A stretch of 16,026 nucleotides of DNA from an uncultured Paracoccaceae bacterium (lineage in GTDB: Bacteria > Pseudomonadota > Alphaproteobacteria > Rhodobacterales > Rhodobacteraceae), in contig CALESR010000099.1 of NCBI GenBank assembly GCA_937907485.1, forward strand, positions 1 to 16,026. Reading direction: 5' to 3'. How positions within the stretch are numbered: the stretch's first letter is position 1; each line of letters opens with the position of its first letter. The position numbers were made by a program, and so were the translations under genes. Below are positions 6,684 through 12,034 of this stretch, one piece after another. Under the pieces are notes generated by a model. The model saw only the letters and a list, made by a program, of their open reading frames with translations, had not been told where the DNA came from and did not search any database.

Positions 6684-7628
6684 TCAGGCCAGCGCCAGCC
6701 CTTCGCCGTCATCCTGCCGCCGCACACCGCGCGCCCCGGCCTCGGCCAGCACGACAAGACCGCGGATCTCCTCGCCGCGGTCGTGGCGCAGCACGGCCTC
6801 GGTCATGCGCACGGTGCTGAACCCCGCCGCCGCCAGCACCTCGGACAGATAGCCCCGCGAATGGGCAAACCGGCGGCTTTCGCGCAGCGCCAGTGGCACC
6901 GACTCGCCCGCTTCGACGGTAAAGGCCAGCATGCCCCCCGGCGCCATCGAACCCGCGCACCAGCCCAGAATGCGCTCCAGCGCGCCCAGATAGGCAAAGA
7001 CATCCACGGCGAGGATCAGGTCAAAGCGTTCTTCGCCGACCTCCATCGCGCTCAGATCGCGCTTGTCCAGCCGGTCATAGAGCGCCTTGGCCTCGGCCTG
7101 CGCCAGCATCGCGGCCGAGATGTCGCAGCCCGCCAACCAGTCGCAGCGGGCACGGAACGCCTCGCCCGACAGCCCGGTGCCGCAGCCCATATCCATCGCG
7201 CGGGCAAAGTGGCGGCCCTCCAGCGCCTCGGCCAGCAGGGCCGGCGCGCGATAGCCCAGCTTTTCCACCAGCGATTCGTCGAACTTGTCGGCGTATTGGT
7301 CAAACAGCGCCTCGACAAAGGCCGAGGGCATTGATTCGGCCACCGGCACGGCGCGGGCAAGGTCGCGTTTGAGCCCGGCGCCCAGCATATCGGCGGGGTC
7401 GGCGGCCAGCGCACGCTCCCATGCCGCGATGGCGGCGGCGCTGTCGCCCGCGGCCTGATGCCATTCGCCCAAGCGGAACCAACCGGCCGCCCAACCCGGC
7501 GCCATGCCCAGCGCGTCACCCAGAATTTCGATGGCCGCTGCCAGTTCGCCCGTCGCGGCGAACCCTTCGGCAAAGGCATAACGGCGATCCACGATCAGAT
7601 CGCCCGACGAAGCCACCCACGACGCCAT
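6684..7628 (-). CDS. TPR-containing class I SAM-dependent methyltransferase
   Basis: A 314-residue protein matching the group described as predicted methyltransferases with a TPR repeat (COG4976). Residues about 15-95 form helical tetratricopeptide-like units (EGFAATGELAAAIEILGDALGMAP, then GEWHQAAGDSAAAIAAWERALAADP). The family linker FDQYADKFDESLVEKLGY (109-126) follows. The Rossmann-fold methyltransferase shows the SAM-binding glycine motif AMDMGCGTG at 144-152, CDISAAMLAQA at 168-178 and LILAVDVFAYLG in the next strand. The C-terminal GEEIRGLVVLA fits the final strand. I chose ATG 7628 because the first TPR starts soon after and GGAG lies 11 bases upstream; no better start is near. It heads the run to glnE and is divergent from the serine hydrolase. 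The substrate is unknown. Confidence 0.85.
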   Translation of the reverse strand: MASWVASSGDLIVDRRYAFAEGFAATGELAAAIEILGDALGMAPGWAAGWFRLGEWHQAAGDSAAAIAAWERALAADPADMLGAGLKRDLARAVPVAESMPSAFVEALFDQYADKFDESLVEKLGYRAPALLAEALEGRHFARAMDMGCGTGLSGEAFRARCDWLAGCDISAAMLAQAEAKALYDRLDKRDLSAMEVGEERFDLILAVDVFAYLGALERILGWCAGSMAPGGMLAFTVEAGESVPLALRESRRFAHSRGYLSEVLAAAGFSTVRMTEAVLRHDRGEEIRGLVVLAEAGARGVRRQDDGEGLALA

Positions 7629-7680
7629 GCCCGCGCCAACTCCGCTGATCCCGCGCCCCCACCGGGCGCGACCCGGCGCC

Positions 7681-7709
7681 GATGTGCGCTCAAGGCACGG
7701 CAGGGTCAA
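7681..7709 (-). promoter_or_regulatory. Candidate promoter of the methyltransferase gene
   Basis: On the minus strand TTGACC (7709-7704) matches five of six bases of the -35 consensus. CACATC (7686-7681) follows after 17 bases and is a poor -10. It lies about 50 bases upstream of the start at 7628. The -35 overlaps one arm of an inverted repeat, CAAGGGGG at 7707-7714 with CCCCCTTG at 7729-7736, which might be an operator for the divergent pair. Confidence 0.3.
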
Positions 7710-7787
7710 GGGGGGTGCCGCGTGCCTGCCCCCTTGCCTTTGCGCCCGGGCGTGACACAGTGGGCGCCAAAGCGGGAGGGGACAGGC

Positions 7788-8987
7788 ATGCGCAAGGTTT
7801 TCAGACGTCTGGGATGGGGCCTTCTGGTGGTGCTGGTGGTGCTGGCTGCCGCCGCGTTCTGGAAGCGCGAAGAGATCACCCGGCTTATGGCGGTCAACAG
7901 CCTCTTTGCCGAGGAAAGGATCGTCGGCAACTTCTCGGCGATGAACAGCATGTTCCTGACCCGCACGATGGACGGCGGCACGCCGTCGGTGCTGCCCGAC
8001 GGCCCCGCCGCGCCGATGCCCGAAGGCTTTGCCGCCTGGCAAGAAGCCCGCCATGTCACGGCGACCGTGGTGCTGCACCGGGGCGCCGTGGTGCATGAGG
8101 ACTATCGGCTGGGCACCGGGCGCGATGATCTGCGGGTGTCATGGTCGGTAGCGAAATCTGCGCTGTCGATGCTCTTGGGCACGCTGGTGGCCGATGGCAC
8201 GATCCCCGACATCAACGCGCCCGTCACGCAATACGCCCCTGCCTTGCGTGGGTCCGCCTATGACGGCGCCAGCATCCGCAACGTGCTGAACATGGCCTCG
8301 GGCGTCGCCTTCAATGAGGACTATCTGGACTTCTGGTCCGATATCAACCGCATGGGCCGGGTGCTGGCGATGGGGGGCTCGATGGACGGGTTCTCGGCCG
8401 GGCAGACGGCACGGCGCGGCGCACCGGGGGCAGACTGGCTCTATGTGTCGATCGACACCCATGTCATTGCCATGGTGATCCGCGGCGCCACGCAGCGCAG
8501 CATTTCGGAATTGATGGAGGAACGCCTCTGGCGCCCGCTGGGGCTGGACCAGGACCCCTATTACGTCACTGATGGCGACGGGGTCGAGTTCGTGCTGGGC
8601 GGTCTGAACCTGACGACGCGCGATTATGCCCGGCTGGGTCTGCTGGTCGAACAGGACGGCGTCTGGCAGGGCCGCCAGATCGTGCCCGCCGACTGGCTGG
8701 CCGAATCCACCGCGCCCAGCGCACCGGGCGGCGAGGGGTATGGCTATCAATGGTGGATCCCGCCGCAGGCCGAACCCGGCGAGGTCTATGCCCGCGGCGT
8801 CTATGGCCAGTTCATCTGGATCGACCGCGCCCGTGATGTGGTGATCGCCGTCAACAGTGCCGACCGCCAGTTCCGCCAACCCGGCGTGATGGACAGCAAC
8901 ATCGCCATGTTCCGCGCCATCGCGCGGGCCCTGCCGCAACCCGAACCTGAACCCGCAACCCAGACAGAGTCAGCAACACAGCCATGA
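7788..8987 (+). CDS. Membrane-anchored serine hydrolase (class C beta-lactamase / NylB-like)
   Basis: A 399-residue serine hydrolase of the penicillin-binding-protein fold. An uncleaved N-terminal anchor (residues 8-25, after MRKVFRR) should hold it at the inner membrane facing the periplasm. The catalytic Ser-x-x-Lys is Ser120-Val-Ala-Lys123 in VSWSVAKSALS. The second motif is Tyr219-Val-Ser, and the usual Lys-Thr-Gly is replaced by GVYGQFIW near residue 344. RNVLNMASGVAFNEDY (164-179) and these substitutions resemble 6-aminohexanoate-dimer hydrolase (NylB), whose catalytic set is Ser112, Lys115 and Tyr215, at similar spacing. True beta-lactamase activity is thus unlikely; amide or ester hydrolysis is more plausible. 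The tail after residue 384 is a disordered Pro/Glu/Gln/Thr stretch. ATG 7788 has a GGGAGGGG site. Its stop overlaps the CDGSH gene. Confidence 0.9.
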   Translation: MRKVFRRLGWGLLVVLVVLAAAAFWKREEITRLMAVNSLFAEERIVGNFSAMNSMFLTRTMDGGTPSVLPDGPAAPMPEGFAAWQEARHVTATVVLHRGAVVHEDYRLGTGRDDLRVSWSVAKSALSMLLGTLVADGTIPDINAPVTQYAPALRGSAYDGASIRNVLNMASGVAFNEDYLDFWSDINRMGRVLAMGGSMDGFSAGQTARRGAPGADWLYVSIDTHVIAMVIRGATQRSISELMEERLWRPLGLDQDPYYVTDGDGVEFVLGGLNLTTRDYARLGLLVEQDGVWQGRQIVPADWLAESTAPSAPGGEGYGYQWWIPPQAEPGEVYARGVYGQFIWIDRARDVVIAVNSADRQFRQPGVMDSNIAMFRAIARALPQPEPEPATQTESATQP

Positions 8988-9226
8988 GCGACGCCCCCAT
9001 CATTGCCCAGAAAGCCCCCTTTCCGATCGAGGTCGAGGCTGGAAAATCCTATTTCTGGTGCGCCTGCGGCCGCAGTGCCAACCAGCCCTTTTGCGACGGG
9101 TCGCACAAGGGCACCGGGCTGAGCCCGGTCAAATACACCGCCGAGGAGACCAAGCGCGCCTTCTTCTGTGGCTGCAAGCATTCGGCAAAGGCCCCCCTCT
9201 GCGACGGAGCGCACAAGGCGCTGTGA
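8984..9226 (+). CDS. Tandem CDGSH-type iron-sulfur protein
   Basis: An 80-residue protein made almost entirely of two CDGSH (mitoNEET-like) zinc-finger-fold motifs, each binding a 2Fe-2S cluster with three Cys and one His. Motif 1 is Cys26, Cys28, Cys37, His41 (CACGRSANQPFCDGSH). Motif 2 is Cys62, Cys64, Cys73, His77 (CGCKHSAKAPLCDGAH), where the Ser of the signature is Ala. All eight ligands are intact. There is no signal peptide or membrane segment, so it is cytosolic, unlike the hydrolase before it. Its ATG at 8984 overlaps the hydrolase TGA as ATGA, implying translational coupling. Roles proposed for the family are redox or Fe-S transfer; the partner here is unknown. Confidence 0.95.
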   Translation: MSDAPIIAQKAPFPIEVEAGKSYFWCACGRSANQPFCDGSHKGTGLSPVKYTAEETKRAFFCGCKHSAKAPLCDGAHKAL

Positions 9227-9249
9227 TCGCATCGGCGGGTGAGGTGTGC

Positions 9250-9255
9250 TAGACT
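9250..9255 (+). promoter_or_regulatory. Candidate -10 element for the small secreted peptide gene
   Basis: TAGACT at 9250-9255 sits in TGTGCTAGACTGG, a plausible -10 box. A start near 9262 would give a 20-base leader with GGAGG at 9271-9275. No good -35 is seen, so confidence is moderate to low. Confidence 0.35.
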
Positions 9256-9282
9256 GGCGCCAATCTGACCGGAGGCCTGCCG

Positions 9283-9444
9283 ATGACTGCCAGACTGTTG
9301 CTCGTCGTCCTGTGTCTGCTTGCCTCGCTGGCGCCCGGACTGGCGCTGGCGCAGGCCTGCCCGAAGATGCCGACGCAGATTTCATGCCCCGCCGGGCAGG
9401 AATGGGACGCGGCCTCGATGCTGTGCCTGACTCCCAGTGTCTGA
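9283..9444 (+). CDS. 53-residue secreted cysteine-containing peptide
   Basis: A short gene with strong start signals: GGAGG at 9271-9275, seven bases before ATG 9283. The product begins with a textbook Sec signal peptide (TARLLLVVLCLLASLAPG, then LALA), probably cleaved before QACPKM. The mature peptide is about 30 residues with Cys26, Cys35 and Cys48 and the phrase SCPAGQEWDAASMLCL, reminiscent of small extracellular Cys-Pro-x-Gly-x-x-Trp motifs. It ends with TGA 9442-9444, and the next gene begins at once in another frame, so the two are probably cotranscribed. It could be the surviving N-terminus of a longer secreted protein, but the frame after the stop encodes nothing similar. Existence is likely; the function is unknown. 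Confidence 0.7.
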   Translation: MTARLLLVVLCLLASLAPGLALAQACPKMPTQISCPAGQEWDAASMLCLTPSV

Positions 9445-9451
9445 CACCGGC

Positions 9452-9829
9452 ATGGACCCCTCGATCAACGTGCTGGGCGGGCGGCTGGAAAATTGCTCGA
9501 CCGACCCCCTGACCGGGTTCTTTCGCAACGGCTGTTGCGACACCTCGGCGGCGGATCGTGGCTTGCACACGGTCTGCGCGGTGATGACCGCCGAATTCCT
9601 CGCGCTGTCGAAATACCTTGGCAATGACCTGTCAACCCCGCGCCCGGAGTTTGGCTTTGCCGGGCTCAAGCCGGGCGACCAGTGGTGCCTGTGCGCCGCG
9701 CGCTTTGTGCAGGCGCATGACGAGGGGGCAGCGCCGCGCGTCCGGCTGGCGGCGACCCACCGGCGCACCCTCGATCTGATCCCGCTCGAGGTGCTGCGGC
9801 TTTATGCGCTCGACGCCTCAGGGGTGTGA
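9452..9829 (+). CDS. DUF2237 family protein (COG3651)
   Basis: A 125-residue conserved protein of unknown function. The family signatures are all present: INVLGGRLENCSTDPLTGFF at residues 5-24, then CC at 28-29, HTVCAVMTAEFL (39-50), SKYLGNDLSTPRPEFGF (53-69), GLKPGDQWCLCAARF (71-85) and AATHRRTLDLIPLEVL near the end. Six cysteines (15, 28, 29, 42, 79, 81) and conserved His suggest metal or cluster binding; this is inference. No signal peptide is visible, so it is cytosolic. Start choice: ATG 9452 or GTG 9437, the latter overlapping the last codons of the secreted peptide gene. Neither has a clear ribosome binding site, so coupling to the upstream gene is likely. A stop at 9428-9430 limits any longer frame. 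Confidence 0.88.
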   Translation: MDPSINVLGGRLENCSTDPLTGFFRNGCCDTSAADRGLHTVCAVMTAEFLALSKYLGNDLSTPRPEFGFAGLKPGDQWCLCAARFVQAHDEGAAPRVRLAATHRRTLDLIPLEVLRLYALDASGV

Positions 9830-9875
9830 CGTTGCGCCGCTTGCCTTGGCGCCTCGGCGGTTGCATCTGTGAGCG

Positions 9876-10271
9876 ATGATCGAGCCCCGCATCCCCGTGA
9901 CCGCCGAACAGATCGACACCGTCGTCGCCGATTTTTATGCCTTTGTGCGCCAGCATCCCGGCCTTGGCCCGGTCTTTGCCCGGCATGTCACCGACTGGCC
10001 GACGCATGAGGCCAAGATCGCCCGCTTCTGGCGCAACGCGATCCTGTATGAGCGCGGCTATGACGGGAATCCGATGCAGGCGCATATCGAGGCGGGCGAT
10101 GTGCGGCCGGGGATGTTCGAGCCTTGGCTGGGCCTGTTCGACATGGTGCTGCGCCGCAACCTGCCACCCGAGGCCGCCGCAGCCTGGTCAGCGCTGGCGC
10201 ACCGCATCGGGCGCAGCCTGCGCGCCGGATTGGTGCAGCCCTCGACCGGCGGCCCGCCGAACCTGCGCTAG
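9876..10271 (+). CDS. Group III truncated haemoglobin
   Basis: A 131-residue globin of the truncated 2-over-2 group III. Supporting segments are DFYAFVRQHPGLGPVF (19-34) with Phe20-Tyr21 at the B-helix distal site, DWPTHEAKIARFWRNAIL (40-57), and YDGNPMQAH (62-70), where His70 is the expected proximal haem ligand. FEPWLGLF (81-88) follows, with the Trp typical of this group. Likely roles are binding oxygen, nitric oxide or peroxide in the cytosol; the sequence does not decide between them. ATG 9876 has only a weak GTGAG upstream. It is 46 bp after the DUF2237 gene on the same strand. It converges on the LuxR-type gene, with the two stop codons sharing the bases CTAG at 10268-10271, so no terminator fits between them. 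Confidence 0.93.
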   Translation: MIEPRIPVTAEQIDTVVADFYAFVRQHPGLGPVFARHVTDWPTHEAKIARFWRNAILYERGYDGNPMQAHIEAGDVRPGMFEPWLGLFDMVLRRNLPPEAAAAWSALAHRIGRSLRAGLVQPSTGGPPNLR

Positions 10272-10786
10272 GCCGTCTGGCGGCGCGCCTCGGTTACGGG
10301 TGCGGCCACGGTGCCGGTCAGATCATCCAGCAAGACCCCCAGCAATTGCGGGCGGCCGGTGACGCCGGCCTTGCGATAGATGGCGTTGGTCTGCGCCTTG
10401 ACCGTGCCCTCGGAGGTGCCGCGCAGGCTGGCAATTTCGGCGGTGCTCATGCCCTTGATGGCAAAAAGCGCCACGTCGCGCTCGGCCGGGGTCAGCGCCC
10501 AGGCCGAAAAGCGTTCGTCGAGCAGGTCCTGAAACGCGCCTTGTGCCCGGCGCAGGCGCGTCTGCGCGTCCGAGGCCGCCCGGCGCGCCCGCATCAAGGC
10601 CAGCGCGCCCAGCACAAGGCCCAGCACCAGACCCAGCGCCGCGCCGATCTCCAGCAACTCGCGGGTCTGCCACGAGATCGGTGTCGCGCGCAGCCCCAGC
10701 ACCGAGGCGACGATGTCGGACACGAAAAACACCGTGCAGACCGCCTGAACGATCAGCACGCCAACAACCAGCACACGGCCCGTCAT
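10268..10786 (-). CDS. Membrane-anchored LuxR-type transcriptional regulator
   Basis: A 172-residue regulator with an unusual layout. There are two hydrophobic helices (about 5-30 and 46-65) with a periplasmic loop of only some 15 residues between them. A short basic/Gln-rich linker follows (66-92), then a LuxR helix-turn-helix at about 97-155 (LTPAERDVALFAIKGMSTAE, GTSEGTVKAQTNAIYRKAG). The phrase LTPAERDVA..KGMSTAEIA..T.GTVKAQ..AIYRK is diagnostic. It has no receiver, PAS or autoinducer domain, so any signal must come through the membrane or from a partner. The start at 10786 lies 21 bp after the acidic-tail protein gene, indicating one operon. The site GGGGG is buried in an inverted repeat. 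A partner role with the two secreted proteins is inferred. Confidence 0.88.
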   Translation of the reverse strand: MTGRVLVVGVLIVQAVCTVFFVSDIVASVLGLRATPISWQTRELLEIGAALGLVLGLVLGALALMRARRAASDAQTRLRRAQGAFQDLLDERFSAWALTPAERDVALFAIKGMSTAEIASLRGTSEGTVKAQTNAIYRKAGVTGRPQLLGVLLDDLTGTVAAPVTEARRQTA

Positions 10787-10787
10787 G

Positions 10788-10800
10788 CCGGGGCCCCCGG
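10788..10800 (-). promoter_or_regulatory. Inverted repeat over the ribosome binding site of the LuxR-type gene
   Basis: CCGGGG and CCCCGG flank a single G on the minus strand, one base before the ATG at 10786. The Shine-Dalgarno run GGGGG (10798-10794) is part of the stem, so folding would hide it. It is in the intercistronic gap after the acidic-tail gene. Confidence 0.35.
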
Positions 10801-10807
10801 GCGGTGT

Positions 10808-11224
10808 TCAGTCATCGCCATCGTCCCCGCCGCCGCCGTTGTCGCCGCCGTGGCCGCTGTTGCCGTTGTCATCGCCGCCGCCGTCGTCGCCCTCGCCGTC
10901 ATCGCCGTCATCGCCGCCGTGGCCATGGCCGCTGTTGTCGTCGTCGTCAGTGTCGTCGTTTTCGTCAGGGTCCCGACTGTCGTCGCCCGAATAGATGTCG
11001 CGCAGCACTTCGCCGGTCCCCGGGTGAACGACGATTTCGCGCGTGCCGTCCGGCCCCGAGGCGACGATGCGCGTGCGGCCCAACAGGGTGCGGCTGATGT
11101 TGATCTGGGTAAAGCCCTCACGCTGAAGGTCGCGCAGGATGCGATCGACCCGGTCGCTGGCCCAGGCTGGCGCGGCGAGAAGCAGGCTGGCCAAGATGCT
11201 GGCAAGAAGGAATCGTCGCTGCAC
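10808..11224 (-). CDS. Secreted PepSY-like protein with Asp/Gly-rich tail (paralog B)
   Basis: A 138-residue exported protein. Residues 1-22 are a signal peptide (hydrophobic LLASILASLLLAAPAWA, cleaved before SDRVD). Residues 24-78 look like one PepSY-type unit: an alpha helix (DRVDRILRDLQREGF), then strands TQINISRTLLGRTRIVASG and REIVVHPGTGEVLRDIY. The rest (79-138) is low-complexity Asp, Gly, Asn and His, strongly acidic and probably disordered, able to bind divalent cations. I chose GTG 11224 because GGAGAG ends four bases upstream, as in the paralog; a TTG at 11236 is possible. It is second in a three-gene operon. PepSY units elsewhere inhibit proteases or respond to metal; that is family knowledge, not shown here. 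Confidence 0.78.
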   Translation of the reverse strand: MQRRFLLASILASLLLAAPAWASDRVDRILRDLQREGFTQINISRTLLGRTRIVASGPDGTREIVVHPGTGEVLRDIYSGDDSRDPDENDDTDDDDNSGHGHGGDDGDDGEGDDGGGDDNGNSGHGGDNGGGGDDGDD

Positions 11225-11242
11225 AGGTCTCTCCAATCCGGA

Positions 11243-11270
11243 GGGGATGCGCCGAGGTCAGCGCATCCCC
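11243..11270 (-). promoter_or_regulatory. Perfect 10-bp hairpin before the paralog B ribosome binding site
   Basis: GGGGATGCGC (11243-11252) and GCGCATCCCC (11261-11270) are exact inverted copies around an 8-base loop. Transcribed on the minus strand, it stands between the two paralog genes, ending six bases before TTGGAGAG (11236-11229). No T-tract follows, so processing, mRNA stability or translational control is more likely than termination. Confidence 0.5.
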
Positions 11271-11326
11271 GACAATGGCCGCGCGCAAACGGCGATGCAA
11301 GTCATCGCCGCCTGCGAGACCGGCTG

Positions 11327-11881
11327 TCAGTCGTGGTCCGGCCCGTGGCCGCCGTGGTCATCGCCGGCGCCATCGTCGCCGCCGTGGCCGCCATGGTCAT
11401 CGCCGGGGCCGTCGTCGCTGCCGTGGCCGCCGTGGTCATCGCCGGGGCCGTCGTCGTCATGGTCATCGCCGCCGTGGCCGCCGTGGTCGTCGTCACTGCC
11501 GTGGCTGCCTCCGCTGTGGTGGCTATCGCTGTCATCGTCGCTGCTGTCGTCGTCGCTGCTGTCATCGTCGCTGCCGCTGCCGCGCACTGCGTTGCGGTCG
11601 CGTTCGCGGATCTCGAGTCCGGTGCGGAACTGGTCGCGCAGGCTGGCCGGGCCGGATTCACGGCTGATGATCGCACCGGTCACCCGGTCATAGACCACCT
11701 CGACCTGCGTCGCGCCGTTGATGGCCTCGACCTTGACGTCGCCCGGGCCGACCGTGATCTCGACACGGGAATATCCCTGTTGGAAATAGTCGTTCGCCAG
11801 CGCCTGCGGGTCGATCTGTGCGCGGGCCGCTGTGGCGCCCAGAATCAGCGCCACGCTCAGCATCAGGGTCTTACGGGTCAT
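11327..11881 (-). CDS. Secreted PepSY-like protein with Asp/Ser/His/Gly repeat tail (paralog A)
   Basis: A 184-residue exported protein and first gene of the operon. Signal peptide: residues 1-21 (KTLMLSVALILGATAARA, cleaved before QIDPQ). Residues 22-78 form a PepSY-like unit resembling paralog B: helix PQALANDYFQQGY, then SRVEITVGPGDVKVEAI and QVEVVYDRVTGAIISRE. A charged helix (81-99) leads to a tail of 84 residues that is about one third Asp. The tail holds three DDDSS-type units (105-118) and three 13-residue repeats ending GDDHGGHG (142-180). Such Asp/His tails may bind Ca, Zn or Ni; this is inference. ATG 11881 has AGGAGAG five bases upstream, at the foot of a leader hairpin. The first half of the tail is as GC-rich as the rest, so there is no sign of transfer. 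Confidence 0.8.
   Translation of the reverse strand: MTRKTLMLSVALILGATAARAQIDPQALANDYFQQGYSRVEITVGPGDVKVEAINGATQVEVVYDRVTGAIISRESGPASLRDQFRTGLEIRERDRNAVRGSGSDDDSSDDDSSDDDSDSHHSGGSHGSDDDHGGHGGDDHDDDGPGDDHGGHGSDDGPGDDHGGHGGDDGAGDDHGGHGPDHD
11342..11458 (-). repeat. Three tandem 39-nt repeats encoding GDDHGGHG units
   Basis: Within paralog A, 11458-11420, 11419-11381 and 11380-11342 encode three 13-residue copies of the form x-DDG-(P/A)-GDDHGGHG. The nucleotide copies are nearly identical, so copy number could change by slippage or recombination while keeping the frame. A shorter 15-nt DDDSS repeat lies at 11569-11528. Confidence 0.75.
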
Positions 11882-11891
11882 GTGGTCTCTC

Positions 11892-11936
11892 CTCGTTTCC
11901 GCCTCGGGGCCCCTCCCGTCGGCTGGTGGAAACGAG
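11892..11936 (-). promoter_or_regulatory. Leader inverted repeat at the paralog A ribosome binding site
   Basis: CTCGTTTCC (11892-11900) and GGAAACGAG (11928-11936) are perfect 9-bp inverted copies with a 27-base spacer. In minus-strand RNA the 3' arm ends directly before or within AGGAGAG, the paralog A ribosome binding site, so the fold could govern initiation. Confidence 0.45.
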
Positions 11937-11962
11937 AAAAGGCGCCGCAGCCCTGCGACGCC
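11937..11962 (-). terminator. Rho-independent terminator of trpB
   Basis: On the minus strand GGCGTCGCAG (11962-11953) pairs with CTGCGGCGCC (11950-11941), nine of ten bases matching, followed at once by TTTT and then CTCGTTTCC. It stands about 70 bases after the trpB stop and ends the rpsA-ihfB-trp side of the strand before the PepSY operon. Stem plus T-tract makes it the clearest terminator in the window. Confidence 0.7.
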
Positions 11963-12011
11963 ATTCCCCGAAAGGTAGAGATCAGCCGCCGTAACCCGCT
12001 GGCTGAGGGGC

Positions 12012-12027
12012 ATAAACCGCAGTTTAT
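12012..12027. other. Small AT-rich inverted repeat after trpB
   Basis: ATAAAC and GTTTAT flank CGCA, a perfect 6-bp inverted repeat seven bases after the trpB stop. It stands out for its AT content in a GC-rich region. It could be a binding site upstream of the PepSY operon or a minor 3' end structure; nothing decides between them. Confidence 0.25.
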
Positions 12028-12034
12028 TCCGCTG

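Noticed and set aside
8139..8939. Minus-strand open frame inside the serine hydrolase
   Set aside because: Composition is His/Arg/Gln-rich without family resemblance. The hydrolase motifs on the plus strand explain the region.
11342..11458. Repeats considered as a CRISPR-like array
   Set aside because: The copies are contiguous without spacers and stay in frame within a coding sequence.
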